NCBI GenBank assembly: GCA_012841175.1
Contig: DUVG01000073.1
Location: 1 to 26,616 of the forward strand
DNA length: 26,616 nucleotides
Direction: 5' to 3'
Source of the DNA: Clostridium sp.
Lineage (GTDB): Bacteria > Bacillota > Clostridia > Acetivibrionales > Acetivibrionaceae
Position numbers and translations under genes: made by a program. Under the pieces are notes generated by a model, which was given only the letters and a program-made list of their open reading frames with translations, ran no database searches and was not told the origin of the DNA. Shown piece by piece: positions 15,655 through 23,957 of the stretch (position 1 is its first letter; the number at the start of each line of letters is the position of its first letter).

Positions 15655-17457
15655 ATTAACTTAAGAGGCAATATAGAATCGCTAAAGAGTTCAGTTTTAG
15701 ACGAAATAGAGGAAATATATGATTTTAAAATTCCTAGTGGAATTTTAATTACAAAAGACCTTGCTTCTAAAATGGCAGAGTTAACAGAGAAAATTAACCG
15801 TGAAATAGCGGTGTATATTGATAGAAAAGGGAATATAACAGATATAAGTATTGGAGACAGCAACACAGTTTCTCTTCCTTTGGTTGAAGGAAGGAGGAGC
15901 CTTAATAGACTGTCTGGTATAAGGTGTGTCCATACACATCCAAGTGGTGGAGGAATGGTATCTGCAGTTGATTTAAGTTCAATGATAAATTTACGATTGG
16001 ATGCTATGATTGCCATTGGTGTAAAAGATAAAAGAGCAGATGAAATATATGTAGCCCTTCCTCACAGAGACGACAGTGGAGAATTTAAAAAGTCCAGAAT
16101 TTTTGGTCCTTTTACTGTAGATGACGATAGAATTAATCAGCTTATGGACTATATATTTGAAATAGACAAAGAAAAGATGCTTTCTTTGTACAAAAACAAA
16201 ACAGAAAGTGAAAAAGCAATTCTTGTGGGACTAGAAACTGGGTCTAAAAACAAAATAAATGGAATGAGTTATGGTGAAAGATCATTAGCTGAATTAGAAG
16301 AACTTGCAACTACTGCAGGTGCCGTTGTGTTAGAAAAAATACTTCAAGTACGTCCAAAGAAGGATTCGGCTTTTTATGTAGGTAAGGGGAAGCTTGAAGA
16401 AATAGGACTTATATGTCAAGCACTCCATGCAGATTTACTTATTTTTGATGATGAACTTTCTGGTGCACAGATAAGTAATATAGAAAGTATAGTAGGAGTT
16501 AAGGTGATAGACAGAACCAACTTAATTCTTGACATATTTGCACAAAGAGCTAGGTCAAAAGAAGGGAAATTCCAAGTAGAATTGGCACAGCTAAAATATA
16601 GAATTTCAAGACTTGCAGGGCTGGGAAGACAGCTTTCAAGACTTGGAGGAGGTATAGGAACAAGGGGACCTGGAGAAAAGAAACTTGAAACTGACAGGCG
16701 TCATATAAGAAGAAGAATACAGTATTTAAATTCCCAATTAGAGCAGATGGAAAATAGGAGAAATTCTCTAAGAGATGATAGAAGTGACAGTGCTGTACCT
16801 GTTATTGCATTGGTGGGATATACAAATGCAGGCAAATCAACCCTTATGAACCAATTGTGTGATGCAGACGTATTTGCAGAAAATAAATTATTTGCAACGC
16901 TAGACCCTACTACGAGAAAACTCCCATTAGAGGATGGGAAATATGCACTGCTTATTGATACAGTAGGATTTATAAGAAAGTTGCCCCACCACCTTATTGA
17001 GGCATTTAAATCTACATTAGAAGAAGCTATATATGCAGATTTGCTAATTCATGTAGTGGATGTATCAAGTGAAGAGGTAGAGGAGCAGGTCCAAGTGGTG
17101 GACAGTATTTTAGAAGATTTAGGCGTTTTAGACAAGCCTATTATAATGGCATTTAATAAAATAGATTTAATTTCTGAATATAGAAGACCAGGTATAATAA
17201 ACAAAAATGGCAAGTCCTTTGAGATTTCTGCAGTAAATGGTGATGGCATTGAAGAACTAAAAAAAGGAATATTAGAAGTATTACCACAAAATGAAGTTGA
17301 GATAAAACTATTTGTACCATATGCTGAAGGCTGGATAGTTTCTCATTTGCATCAGAATGGAAAAATATTAAATGAAGAACACAAAGAAGAAGGAACTGAG
17401 ATTATTGCTAGAGTTAGCAAGAGTAAAATAGGAACTATAAAAAAATATTTTGTATAA
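15655..17457 (+). CDS. hflX: GTPase HflX, probable ATT start
   Basis: A ribosome-associated GTPase that rescues or splits stalled 70S ribosomes under stress. The first ATG in frame is at 15772, but clear HflX sequence continues upstream in the same frame (RGNIESLKSSVLDEIEEIY, then FKIPSGILITKDLA) to an in-frame TGA at 15646. The only initiator-like codon there is ATT at 15655, and AGAGGTG lies seven bases before it. That gives 600 residues, the usual long clostridial form. Domains: N-terminal region to about 175 (RCVHTHPSGGGMVSAVDLSS); the HflX domain with YVGKGKLEEI and GGGIGTRGPGEKKLE; a G domain with GYTNAGKS (from 388), DTVGF (435) and NKID (501); and a C-terminal domain. Gene is 29 bases after the oxoamine synthase. 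The start codon choice is inference; the family is firm. Confidence 0.93.
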   Translation: MNLRGNIESLKSSVLDEIEEIYDFKIPSGILITKDLASKMAELTEKINREIAVYIDRKGNITDISIGDSNTVSLPLVEGRRSLNRLSGIRCVHTHPSGGGMVSAVDLSSMINLRLDAMIAIGVKDKRADEIYVALPHRDDSGEFKKSRIFGPFTVDDDRINQLMDYIFEIDKEKMLSLYKNKTESEKAILVGLETGSKNKINGMSYGERSLAELEELATTAGAVVLEKILQVRPKKDSAFYVGKGKLEEIGLICQALHADLLIFDDELSGAQISNIESIVGVKVIDRTNLILDIFAQRARSKEGKFQVELAQLKYRISRLAGLGRQLSRLGGGIGTRGPGEKKLETDRRHIRRRIQYLNSQLEQMENRRNSLRDDRSDSAVPVIALVGYTNAGKSTLMNQLCDADVFAENKLFATLDPTTRKLPLEDGKYALLIDTVGFIRKLPHHLIEAFKSTLEEAIYADLLIHVVDVSSEEVEEQVQVVDSILEDLGVLDKPIIMAFNKIDLISEYRRPGIINKNGKSFEISAVNGDGIEELKKGILEVLPQNEVEIKLFVPYAEGWIVSHLHQNGKILNEEHKEEGTEIIARVSKSKIGTIKKYFV

Positions 17458-17464
17458 ATTTAAT

Positions 17465-18130
17465 TTACACTTTTTTAAGATATTCTTTTTGTTTTTTAAA
17501 AATATATTTTATTATAGCATCTTTGGCTGATTCAGTGATTTCAGTAAATTCAAGCTCCATTTGGTATCTATATTCATTTGTATTAGACCATATTTTTTTT
17601 TCAGTAACAACACATATTGCATTTATTGTTTTTCTATCGCTAATCCAAATGAAAATATTAAGTAGTTCATGCAAATCTATATCTTCATTTACCAATAAGG
17701 TAAGTTTATGCTCACTTATGCTTATTACCTTTGATAGATTAAAGTCTACACTGTCTTTTAGATTAACTTGAAGATATTCTGCTTTTAAATTACAGTCTAT
17801 TTTAACTGCTAAAGCATTCTGAGGATTTTTACTTTTTCCATCGTTTAATCTAATTTTTAGTAAAATTTTATTTTCAGTATTGGATTTAGAAACAACCACA
17901 CCATTTAAGAATATTTTTTCTGATGACGCTGTTTTTAAAAATATTTTAATATCTGTATCTATTGGCAGTGGTATAGTATACTTGTCAAAGGTAGGTGCTA
18001 ATATATCTATATCGTCTACAGCATTAACTTGAACAATCTGTGTTGTATAAGAAGGTCCAATTTTTTCACCCTTTTTATCCACTACTTCTAATGCTAATTC
18101 CACATTTGTATTTCTCATTAAAGTTTCCAT
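17465..18130 (-). CDS. YcgR/PilZ-like protein with degenerate c-di-GMP site
   Basis: A 221-residue two-domain protein whose layout fits the flagellar-brake/PilZ family. Residues about 20-95 look like the YcgR N-terminal domain (GEKIGPSYTTQIVQVNAVDD, then APTFDKYTIPLPIDTDIKIF). The second half (from about 110) is where PilZ should lie, but the R-x3-R motif that binds c-di-GMP is not visible (the segment reads CNLKAEYLQVN) and the usual (D/N)-x-S-x2-G is replaced by DFNLSKVISIS. It may therefore be a divergent PilZ or a protein that has lost ligand binding. A strong GGAGGAG ribosome site precedes the ATG. It follows the FapA gene by 46 bases and is probably co-transcribed. It ends seven bases from the convergent hflX stop with no clear terminator between. 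Confidence 0.6.
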   Translation of the reverse strand: METLMRNTNVELALEVVDKKGEKIGPSYTTQIVQVNAVDDIDILAPTFDKYTIPLPIDTDIKIFLKTASSEKIFLNGVVVSKSNTENKILLKIRLNDGKSKNPQNALAVKIDCNLKAEYLQVNLKDSVDFNLSKVISISEHKLTLLVNEDIDLHELLNIFIWISDRKTINAICVVTEKKIWSNTNEYRYQMELEFTEITESAKDAIIKYIFKKQKEYLKKV

Positions 18131-18176
18131 ATCCTAAAAACTCCTCCTTAATCTTCAACTTATTTATTTTAAAAGC

Positions 18177-19946
18177 TTATCTAAAAACCAGTTTGTTTTT
18201 AACAACCCTTGCAAAAATGTTTGTTTGATAATTGATAAATTTATATGAATGTCTTCCAATCATAATTGTAGTATCTGGGTATACAATTTTCATTTTGATA
18301 ATACCTTTATCAGGTACTCTAACAAGGGTTTTTGCTCCCATACTAGTTCCAATTTTATTGATTTCTACATTTTTTTCAGACTCTACTATTCCTCCTCTTA
18401 AATTTCCTAATATGGAGACTTTACCACCAGCATAAATTTTAGTGTTAAAACAGGTTCTGCCTGATATAGTCACATTTCCATGAGAATGTATCTCTGAATT
18501 AAGTGCACCTGTTATAGTAATATTGCCAATTATTTTGCGTTTTTCTTCTATATAAAATGTATTTTTGATAGATTCAATTATTTCATATATATATTCTAAA
18601 TCTGTGATTTCATTATAATTTCCCAAAAAGCATTTACATTTTTCTACTAATTTATACAATAAAATATCATCTATATCATAATTACCTTTTCTTAAATTAC
18701 GGATTACATCATATATGGTGGTGGCAAGTTTTCCGTTTTTTGTATTTAACAAATAAAAAACAGTGTCTGCAAAAGTTGTTACATTGTAAAATTCCAGTTC
18801 GTTTTGAGACAAATTTTTAATGTTAGAAACAAGTTTTTCAATCTCTAAAATAATTCTTTGTACTTCAATACCAGGACTTTTTAATGCTATTGAGTTATCA
18901 CCAGAAACCAATTTACTAGAAATAACATTTCCTTTAACAACTATCTCATTTCCAGAATACAATCTAGAAAAATTCACATCTCCTAATATGGTTATATCGT
19001 TGGTGGCAATTACCTCCATGTCTTCGTATACGCTACCTGCTACTTCTACATCGCCTTTAAAATTGATGTTTCCTGTCTTCAAACTTACTTCATTTAATTT
19101 TAATTTTTCACATATATCAAAAGTTATTACATAACCGTTTTCCTTTTTTGTAGGAGTTCCATGTTTTTTAGCTATTATTAAATCAGTGTCTTCATCAAAT
19201 TGTATGTTTTTGTTGCTTTCAATAATTATTCTGCGAGCTTCTTTAGGCTTAATAGGAGTGCCTAGCACTGACATTCCCTCTTCACCGCTAAATCCTCTGA
19301 TTAAACGGGCAATTCTATCTCCAGGCTTTACAGATATATATGTAATAAGATTTTTATGATCAATATTTTCAAGTTCATTATTATTTTTTTCACTAGCGAT
19401 ATTTAACAAGTACTCTAAGTTATCATCTGTGGCATCTAAAGGTGGTTTTCCTTCTGCTATAACATATTTACCGTTTTTATTTTTTTCACATATATCTTCT
19501 ATTAAATCCTCCTTTACCCCATATACAATGCCTTGTTCTTCAATTATATTTAAAATTTCATTTACATCACTTTTTTTATTAATTTCGTCTTCATATACAG
19601 ATATATCAAGTTTATTTATTGGATAGGAGTCTTTCAAAATTCTTTTAACAGTGCGACGTGGTTTAAAGGACATATAGGCTTTCAAATTATCAGGAGATAT
19701 CTCTATATCTATTTCCATTTCTTTTTCTTCATGAACAGGTTCTACTTCTATAGTATCTTTTTCAGAAACCATAACAAGATGTTTGGTCTCCACACCATTT
19801 ACAATAAGTTTAACACCTTCACATGGGTTAATTGCAGGAGGAATACCTCTTCCAATTGGGTCTTTTACAAATACTTTTCCATCAAGTATCCATACATAGC
19901 CATCTTCGTTTTTTGCTATATTTTCCGAAATCTTGTTTTTTAACAA
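18177..19946 (-). CDS. FapA / DUF342 family protein
   Basis: A 589-residue protein of the FapA (flagellar assembly protein A, DUF342) family, which has an N-terminal unique region, a right-handed beta-helix and a coiled coil. I set the start at TTG 19946, because GAGGTG lies six bases before it; the GTG at 19955 is part of that ribosome site. The N-terminal half carries GKVFVKDPIGRGIPPAI and KPGDRIARLIRGFSGEEG, and GTPIKPKEARRI is also typical. The central region holds short repeating beta strands (GNINFKGDVEVAGSVYEDME), a helical insert at about 360-460, and a second set of beta-helix turns (GNITITGALNSEIHSHGNVT). The family is cytoplasmic and linked to polar flagellar or envelope assembly. 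The downstream PilZ-like gene supports a link with motility or surface signalling. No flagellar gene is in the window. Confidence 0.85.
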   Translation of the reverse strand: MLKNKISENIAKNEDGYVWILDGKVFVKDPIGRGIPPAINPCEGVKLIVNGVETKHLVMVSEKDTIEVEPVHEEKEMEIDIEISPDNLKAYMSFKPRRTVKRILKDSYPINKLDISVYEDEINKKSDVNEILNIIEEQGIVYGVKEDLIEDICEKNKNGKYVIAEGKPPLDATDDNLEYLLNIASEKNNNELENIDHKNLITYISVKPGDRIARLIRGFSGEEGMSVLGTPIKPKEARRIIIESNKNIQFDEDTDLIIAKKHGTPTKKENGYVITFDICEKLKLNEVSLKTGNINFKGDVEVAGSVYEDMEVIATNDITILGDVNFSRLYSGNEIVVKGNVISSKLVSGDNSIALKSPGIEVQRIILEIEKLVSNIKNLSQNELEFYNVTTFADTVFYLLNTKNGKLATTIYDVIRNLRKGNYDIDDILLYKLVEKCKCFLGNYNEITDLEYIYEIIESIKNTFYIEEKRKIIGNITITGALNSEIHSHGNVTISGRTCFNTKIYAGGKVSILGNLRGGIVESEKNVEINKIGTSMGAKTLVRVPDKGIIKMKIVYPDTTIMIGRHSYKFINYQTNIFARVVKNKLVFR

Positions 19947-20307
19947 GAAAATCACCTCTTTTAAGTGGTAGTTTGTATTCTTGGTACATTTGTAAATTTG
20001 TTTAAGGAATTTTAATACTTTTTTTAATCATATATGCAAATTTTCTACATATCATGTATCGAATTATTTTGTAATTTTATTTAGGATATTTTATTTTGGA
20101 GTAAAAAAATAATTTTCATTATAATAATTGAATAAAATCCACCTGTGTAGTATTATAATATATAAGACATTTATATATACAATTCAAATAACAGCCCAAC
20201 GTAAGAGATGATAAGAATGAACTAAATTTCTCTAAAAGCCAGTCTTAACAAACTTTTTAGGGGAATAGTATAAATTATCAAGTTTAATACGAAAGGGGTT
20301 TTTAGTT
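19947..20307. other. Divergent intergenic region between the FapA and Nudix-like genes
   Basis: About 360 bases with no plausible gene. The right half holds a good plus-strand promoter (20128-20156) and a leader of about 150 bases before the Nudix-like gene. The left half must hold the minus-strand promoter for the FapA operon; on that strand TTGCAT with TATTAA 16 bases on is a weak candidate. I see no riboswitch or tRNA. Confidence 0.6.
20128..20156 (+). promoter_or_regulatory. SigA-type promoter of the Nudix-like gene
   Basis: TTGAAT (20128-20133), a 17-base spacer and TATTAT (20151-20156). Spacing is ideal and the hexamers are near consensus. The transcript would have a leader of about 145 bases. 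Confidence 0.6.
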
Positions 20308-20703
20308 ATGATTGTCAGGAATTATGCCGGCGGAGTAGTATTCTCAGGAGATAGGGTTCTTCTTTCAAAGAATGAGAAAGACAAATGGATATTGCCAAGA
20401 AGTAAGATTAGTAAAGGGGAACTTTCTAATGAAGTTGTTAAAAGGAAGATAGAAGAGTCTGGTATTTTAGCTGAGTTTGTTTCAACGGCGGGTTACACAA
20501 ATTATGAGTATTCTTCAAATCCACGTCAAAAACCATTCTGCAACAAAACCACATGGTACATAATGAAAGCCCAAAAACAAAATGAAAACTTTTTTAAAAT
20601 AGATGAAGCGATGAAACTTATTGAGGAAAATCAAGAAAAGTCTTTAATAAACCTGTCCTTTAAAAAATACGCAGGAGAAGAATCTATGCTTAGCAGTCTA
20701 TAA
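20308..20703 (+). CDS. Nudix-fold protein with a degenerate Nudix box
   Basis: The N-terminus (NYAGGVVFSGDRVLLSKNEK, then KWILPRSKISKGE) is typical of Nudix hydrolases, which cleave nucleoside diphosphates linked to another group. The 23-residue Nudix box G-x5-E-x7-R-E-x2-E-E-x-G is only partly kept in LPRSKISKGELSNEVVKRKI followed by EESG. The first Gly is Ser, the catalytic R-E pair is not in register, and the helix is one residue short. The metal-binding Glu pair is still there, so activity may be lost or altered. At 131 residues the protein is of normal size for the family. It stands alone: its own promoter, AAAGGGG ribosome site, and a strong terminator shared with the convergent signal peptidase gene. 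Confidence 0.7.
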   Translation: MIVRNYAGGVVFSGDRVLLSKNEKDKWILPRSKISKGELSNEVVKRKIEESGILAEFVSTAGYTNYEYSSNPRQKPFCNKTTWYIMKAQKQNENFFKIDEAMKLIEENQEKSLINLSFKKYAGEESMLSSL

Positions 20704-20763
20704 TGGGAATAAAGAAGACTGTTTTTTTATAATATAGTAATTTATAAAAAAATTTATATTAGA

Positions 20764-20807
20764 CCTAAATAAAAGAGAGACGCAATAAGGTCTCTCTTTT
20801 ATTTAGG
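20764..20807. terminator. Bidirectional terminator between convergent genes
   Basis: CCTAAATAAAAGAGAGAC and GTCTCTCTTTTATTTAGG form a perfect 18-base stem around an eight-base loop. A/T-runs within the stem arms serve transcription from both sides, that is, the Nudix-like gene on plus and signal peptidase on minus. Confidence 0.88.
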
Positions 20808-20822
20808 GTTAATAAAGAACTA

Positions 20823-21392
20823 TTAAAATTTAAAAAGGTATTTACCAAGTACATGATCTAATGGAACAGTTCCAATTGCTCGACTGTCTTTACTGTGATT
20901 TCTATTATCACCCATTACAAATACATGTTTCTCAGGTACCGTTATAGTCCAATTTCCACTTTGGTACATAGGTTCATTAATATAGGGTTCGTCTAATAAT
21001 TCGTCATTTCTAAAAACTTTACCATCTTTGAATTCTAGGACGTCTCCTTCTTTTCCAATAACTCTTTTAATCCAAAGTATTTCTTCTTGTTCTCCTGTAA
21101 AATAGTATGAAATAGCATTATATTTAATGCTGTCCATAATATCATCTTTTATTGAACGTTCCTTGTGTACACGGCTATCAATAACAACGATATCACCGTA
21201 ATCAGGTTCACGACGAAGAGTATGCATAAGTTTATTTATTATTACCCTGTCATTTTGAGTCAATGTAGATTCCATTGATATTCCTTGAACTTGTGTAGGT
21301 TGAAGAATAAAAATGTTTATAGCAAGCCCACACACAACAGCAATAACTATGTGTAGTGTCCAGCTGAGTACTTCTTTTAAAATTTTTTTCAT
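20823..21392 (-). CDS. lepB: Type I signal peptidase
   Basis: A membrane-bound serine protease of family S26 that removes signal peptides from exported proteins. There is one N-terminal membrane helix at about residues 10-30 (WTLHIVIAVVCGLAIN), then the catalytic domain outside. The nucleophile is S39 in QGISMESTL and the general-base lysine is K109 in LWIKRVIGKEGD. The C-terminal box is FVMGDNRNHSKDSRAIG. The 189 residues and single N-terminal helix fit the Gram-positive (SipS) type. An insert of about 30 residues lies between the D-I-V-V motif and the lysine box. The cellulase in this window is the sort of substrate it would process. Transcription is probably from the extended -10 promoter at 21433-21441. 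Confidence 0.95.
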   Translation of the reverse strand: MKKILKEVLSWTLHIVIAVVCGLAINIFILQPTQVQGISMESTLTQNDRVIINKLMHTLRREPDYGDIVVIDSRVHKERSIKDDIMDSIKYNAISYYFTGEQEEILWIKRVIGKEGDVLEFKDGKVFRNDELLDEPYINEPMYQSGNWTITVPEKHVFVMGDNRNHSKDSRAIGTVPLDHVLGKYLFKF

Positions 21393-21432
21393 AGGATGCT
21401 ACCCCCAAAAGAAATTTATTTGTCTTTACAAT

Positions 21433-21441
21433 ATTATAACA
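21433..21441 (-). promoter_or_regulatory. Extended -10 promoter of the signal peptidase gene
   Basis: Read on the minus strand this is TGTTATAAT: TG, one base, then a perfect TATAAT. It lies about 40 bases before the start. No strong -35 is visible, as usual for extended -10 promoters. Confidence 0.5.
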
Positions 21442-21597
21442 TAAATGTTGTGAATAAGTTGTAAATAAATTTAAAAAAATATTAAATTTATTCAAGGATA
21501 AAACTATAAAAATAATTATAAATGCATGTACTAAAAATATTTTAAAAAGATGATTTTTGAATTGCTAATATGATAAAATATAACGTGGAGGGATGAA

Positions 21598-22587
21598 ATG
21601 CGTATAGGAAATATTGAATTTAAAAACAATGTATTTTTAGCCCCAATGGCTGGAATAACAGACATGCCATTTAGAGTTTTATGTAAAGAACAAGGTTGTG
21701 GTCTTACATATACGGAAATGGTTAGTGGGAAGGGGCTTTATTATAAAGATGAAAAGACAAAAAAGCTTACATTTATCGACAAAAGAGAAGAACCCTGTGC
21801 TATTCAAATATTTGGTTCAGAGCCCTATGTTATGGCAAAGGCTGCAGAACTCTTAAAGGAGAGCAATGCATGTATAATTGATATAAATATGGGGTGCCCT
21901 ACCCCTAAAATAACCAAAAATGGTGAAGGAAGTGCATTGATGCTCCAGCCTTCACTGGTAGGAGAAATTATAAGAGAAGTTTCAAAAGCCTCTGAAAAGC
22001 CTATAACTGTTAAGATACGTAAAGGATGGGACGATACAAAAGTAAATGCTATTGAAATTGCAAAAATTGCAGAGGAAAATGGAGCTAAGGCAATTACAAT
22101 TCATGGGAGAACCAGGGAGCAATTCTACAAGGGAGAGGCAGATTGGGAAATAATAAGAGAAGTAAAAAAAGCGGTGAGCATTCCAGTAATAGGGAATGGA
22201 GATATATTTACATCAGAAGATGCAAAAAATATGTTTAACAAAACAAATTGTGATGCTATAATGATAGGTAGAGGTGCACAGGGGAATCCGTGGATTTTTA
22301 AAAATATTTTACATCATTTAGACGATGAAATAAGTTGTGAAGAAAAAATATCTATGATAATCAGACATTTTAATATGATGATCGAGTATAAAGGTGAACA
22401 TAAAGCTGTTAAAGAAATGAGAAAGCATATTGCTTACTACATAAAAGGTATGCATAAGTCAGCTGATTTAAAGGACAAAATATTTAAATTGAACTCAAAA
22501 GATGAGATAATTAATTTATTATATGAATATTTACAATATAACAGTACTATAAATATAAAGGAAACTAAAATCAACTTTGCAAGGTAA
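21598..22587 (+). CDS. dusB: tRNA-dihydrouridine synthase (DusB type)
   Basis: An FMN-dependent enzyme that reduces uridine to dihydrouridine in tRNA. The N-terminal TIM barrel has the FMN-binding opening FLAPMAGITDMPFR, the catalytic cysteine C100 in INMGCPTPKITKNGEGSALM, then TVKIRKGWDD, TIHGRTREQFYKGEADW and GNGDIFTSEDA, with the phosphate-binding site IGRGAQGNPWIF. The C-terminal helical domain binds tRNA. Length (329) is normal. GGAGGG lies five bases before the ATG, and TGATAAAAT just upstream may be an extended -10 box. Assignment to the DusB subgroup rests on overall similarity and the clostridial context; the family itself is certain. Confidence 0.94.
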   Translation: MRIGNIEFKNNVFLAPMAGITDMPFRVLCKEQGCGLTYTEMVSGKGLYYKDEKTKKLTFIDKREEPCAIQIFGSEPYVMAKAAELLKESNACIIDINMGCPTPKITKNGEGSALMLQPSLVGEIIREVSKASEKPITVKIRKGWDDTKVNAIEIAKIAEENGAKAITIHGRTREQFYKGEADWEIIREVKKAVSIPVIGNGDIFTSEDAKNMFNKTNCDAIMIGRGAQGNPWIFKNILHHLDDEISCEEKISMIIRHFNMMIEYKGEHKAVKEMRKHIAYYIKGMHKSADLKDKIFKLNSKDEIINLLYEYLQYNSTINIKETKINFAR

Positions 22588-22643
22588 AAAAATGAAAAAC
22601 AAAAAAATTATATTAATTTTATGTGTAACTTCAATCAAAATTA

Positions 22644-22672
22644 TTGATTTTAAAATACATGGGTGATAAGAT
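22644..22672 (+). promoter_or_regulatory. Probable promoter of pilM
   Basis: TTGATT (22644-22649), a 17-base spacer, and TAAGAT (22667-22672) preceded by TG one base earlier, making an extended -10. The start codon lies about 55 bases downstream. Confidence 0.5.
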
Positions 22673-22727
22673 ATAATATATAGGAACAAAATCATATAAA
22701 AATTTATAATACTTAAGGAGTAATACA

Positions 22728-23834
22728 ATGGTGACTATACCTTTCTTAAAAAACAACCTTTTAAGTATTGACATTGGTTTTAGAAACATAAAAATTGTTG
22801 AGGTGGAAGTAAGCAGAAGTAACGAGGTTTTTATTAAAAATTTTGGTATAGCTTCTACACCTAAAGGGTCTATTAAAAATGGCGCTATTCAGGATGTTCA
22901 TGCAGTTACTAATGAAATAAGAAGAGTAATGAAAGATATTGGTGTGAAGACTAAAAATGCCAAAATTGTTATGTCAGGTACTAACATAATATCTCGTGTT
23001 TTTATGGTTGAAAATATTCCAGGAGAGAGCTTAGATAATACTGTGAAAATGACCATTTCTCAAAGCATGCCTATAGACCTAGAAGCTCATAAGATTGATT
23101 ATAAAATTTTAAAAGAGATAAAAGATGATGGAGTTCCGAAAGTTAAAGTTTTTGTTACTGCTGTTTTGAAAAGTATTATAAAAAGTTACATAGATATATT
23201 AGTGGAGTTAGGATTAAAACCTATATCGGTGGATATCCCTGCTAATAGTGCAGCGAAGTTTTTTAATCGTGAAATAGTAATTGCTGAAAGTGATACATGG
23301 TTTAAGAAAAATAAATATGGAAAGCTTGATCAAAGTACATTTGCTGTTTTAGACTTTGGTTCTGAAACAACAATAGTTAATATATTAAAGGACAGAGTGT
23401 TGGAATTCAATAAAGTTATATTAAGAGGAAGCAGTAATTTAGATGAAGCCATTGCTGCAAACATTAATAAAAAACTAGATGAAGCAGAAAGACTTAAAAA
23501 GATTCAAGGATTAGCGCCTTTAGATTTGAATTCTGGAGAAGAACAGGAAAAGATTCATAATAGTATAAAAGATGTCATAAACGAAATAATAAAACAGATA
23601 TTTCAATGTTTTGAGTTCTATGAAAAAAGATGTTTTGGTGAAAAAGTTGGGAAAGTCTATATTATAGGTGGTGGTTCTCAACTTAAAGGATTGAGTACTT
23701 ATTTAGAAAGTGTTTTACAAGTTCCAGTATATCACATAGGATTGCTTAGCATAGATGGTATTAAAATAAATGAAGGATTAGATAGTGAAAGACTTAATTA
23801 TCTAATAAATTCTGTAGGAATAACCTTATCTTAA
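22728..23834 (+). CDS. pilM: Type IV pilus assembly ATPase-fold protein PilM
   Basis: An actin/FtsA-fold protein that forms the cytoplasmic ring of type IV pilus machines and binds the PilN N-terminus. Visible: the phosphate-1 motif LLSIDIGFRNIKIVEVE; the PilM/SHS2 region (KMTISQSMPIDLEAHKIDYK); phosphate-2 FAVLDFGSETTIVNIL; and the adenosine motif KVYIIGGGSQLKGLSTYLE. Length 368 fits. The start follows AAGGAG. The gene has its own promoter and terminator, and no pilN, pilO, pilin or ATPase gene is adjacent, which is unusual since PilM acts with PilN. It may serve a pilus operon elsewhere or a related envelope machine. Confidence 0.88.
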   Translation: MVTIPFLKNNLLSIDIGFRNIKIVEVEVSRSNEVFIKNFGIASTPKGSIKNGAIQDVHAVTNEIRRVMKDIGVKTKNAKIVMSGTNIISRVFMVENIPGESLDNTVKMTISQSMPIDLEAHKIDYKILKEIKDDGVPKVKVFVTAVLKSIIKSYIDILVELGLKPISVDIPANSAAKFFNREIVIAESDTWFKKNKYGKLDQSTFAVLDFGSETTIVNILKDRVLEFNKVILRGSSNLDEAIAANINKKLDEAERLKKIQGLAPLDLNSGEEQEKIHNSIKDVINEIIKQIFQCFEFYEKRCFGEKVGKVYIIGGGSQLKGLSTYLESVLQVPVYHIGLLSIDGIKINEGLDSERLNYLINSVGITLS

Positions 23835-23868
23835 GGGAAGTTTTTAAAAATTAAATATATTTAAATTC

Positions 23869-23895
23869 AAAACGGCAAAGAATTGCCGTTTTTTT
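23869..23895 (+). terminator. Rho-independent terminator after pilM
   Basis: AAAACGGCAA pairs with TTGCCGTTTT around AGAA, and the run continues as seven T. It ends the pilM transcript before the thioesterase gene. Confidence 0.9.
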
Positions 23896-23957
23896 GATAC
23901 AACATATAAAAAGAAGGGAAAGATTAATATAGGACATAAAGATAAGGAGAATGATAA

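Noticed and set aside
19731..19943. Plus-strand frame opposite the FapA gene
   Set aside because: Shadow of a well-supported minus-strand gene; no ribosome site and no recognisable protein.
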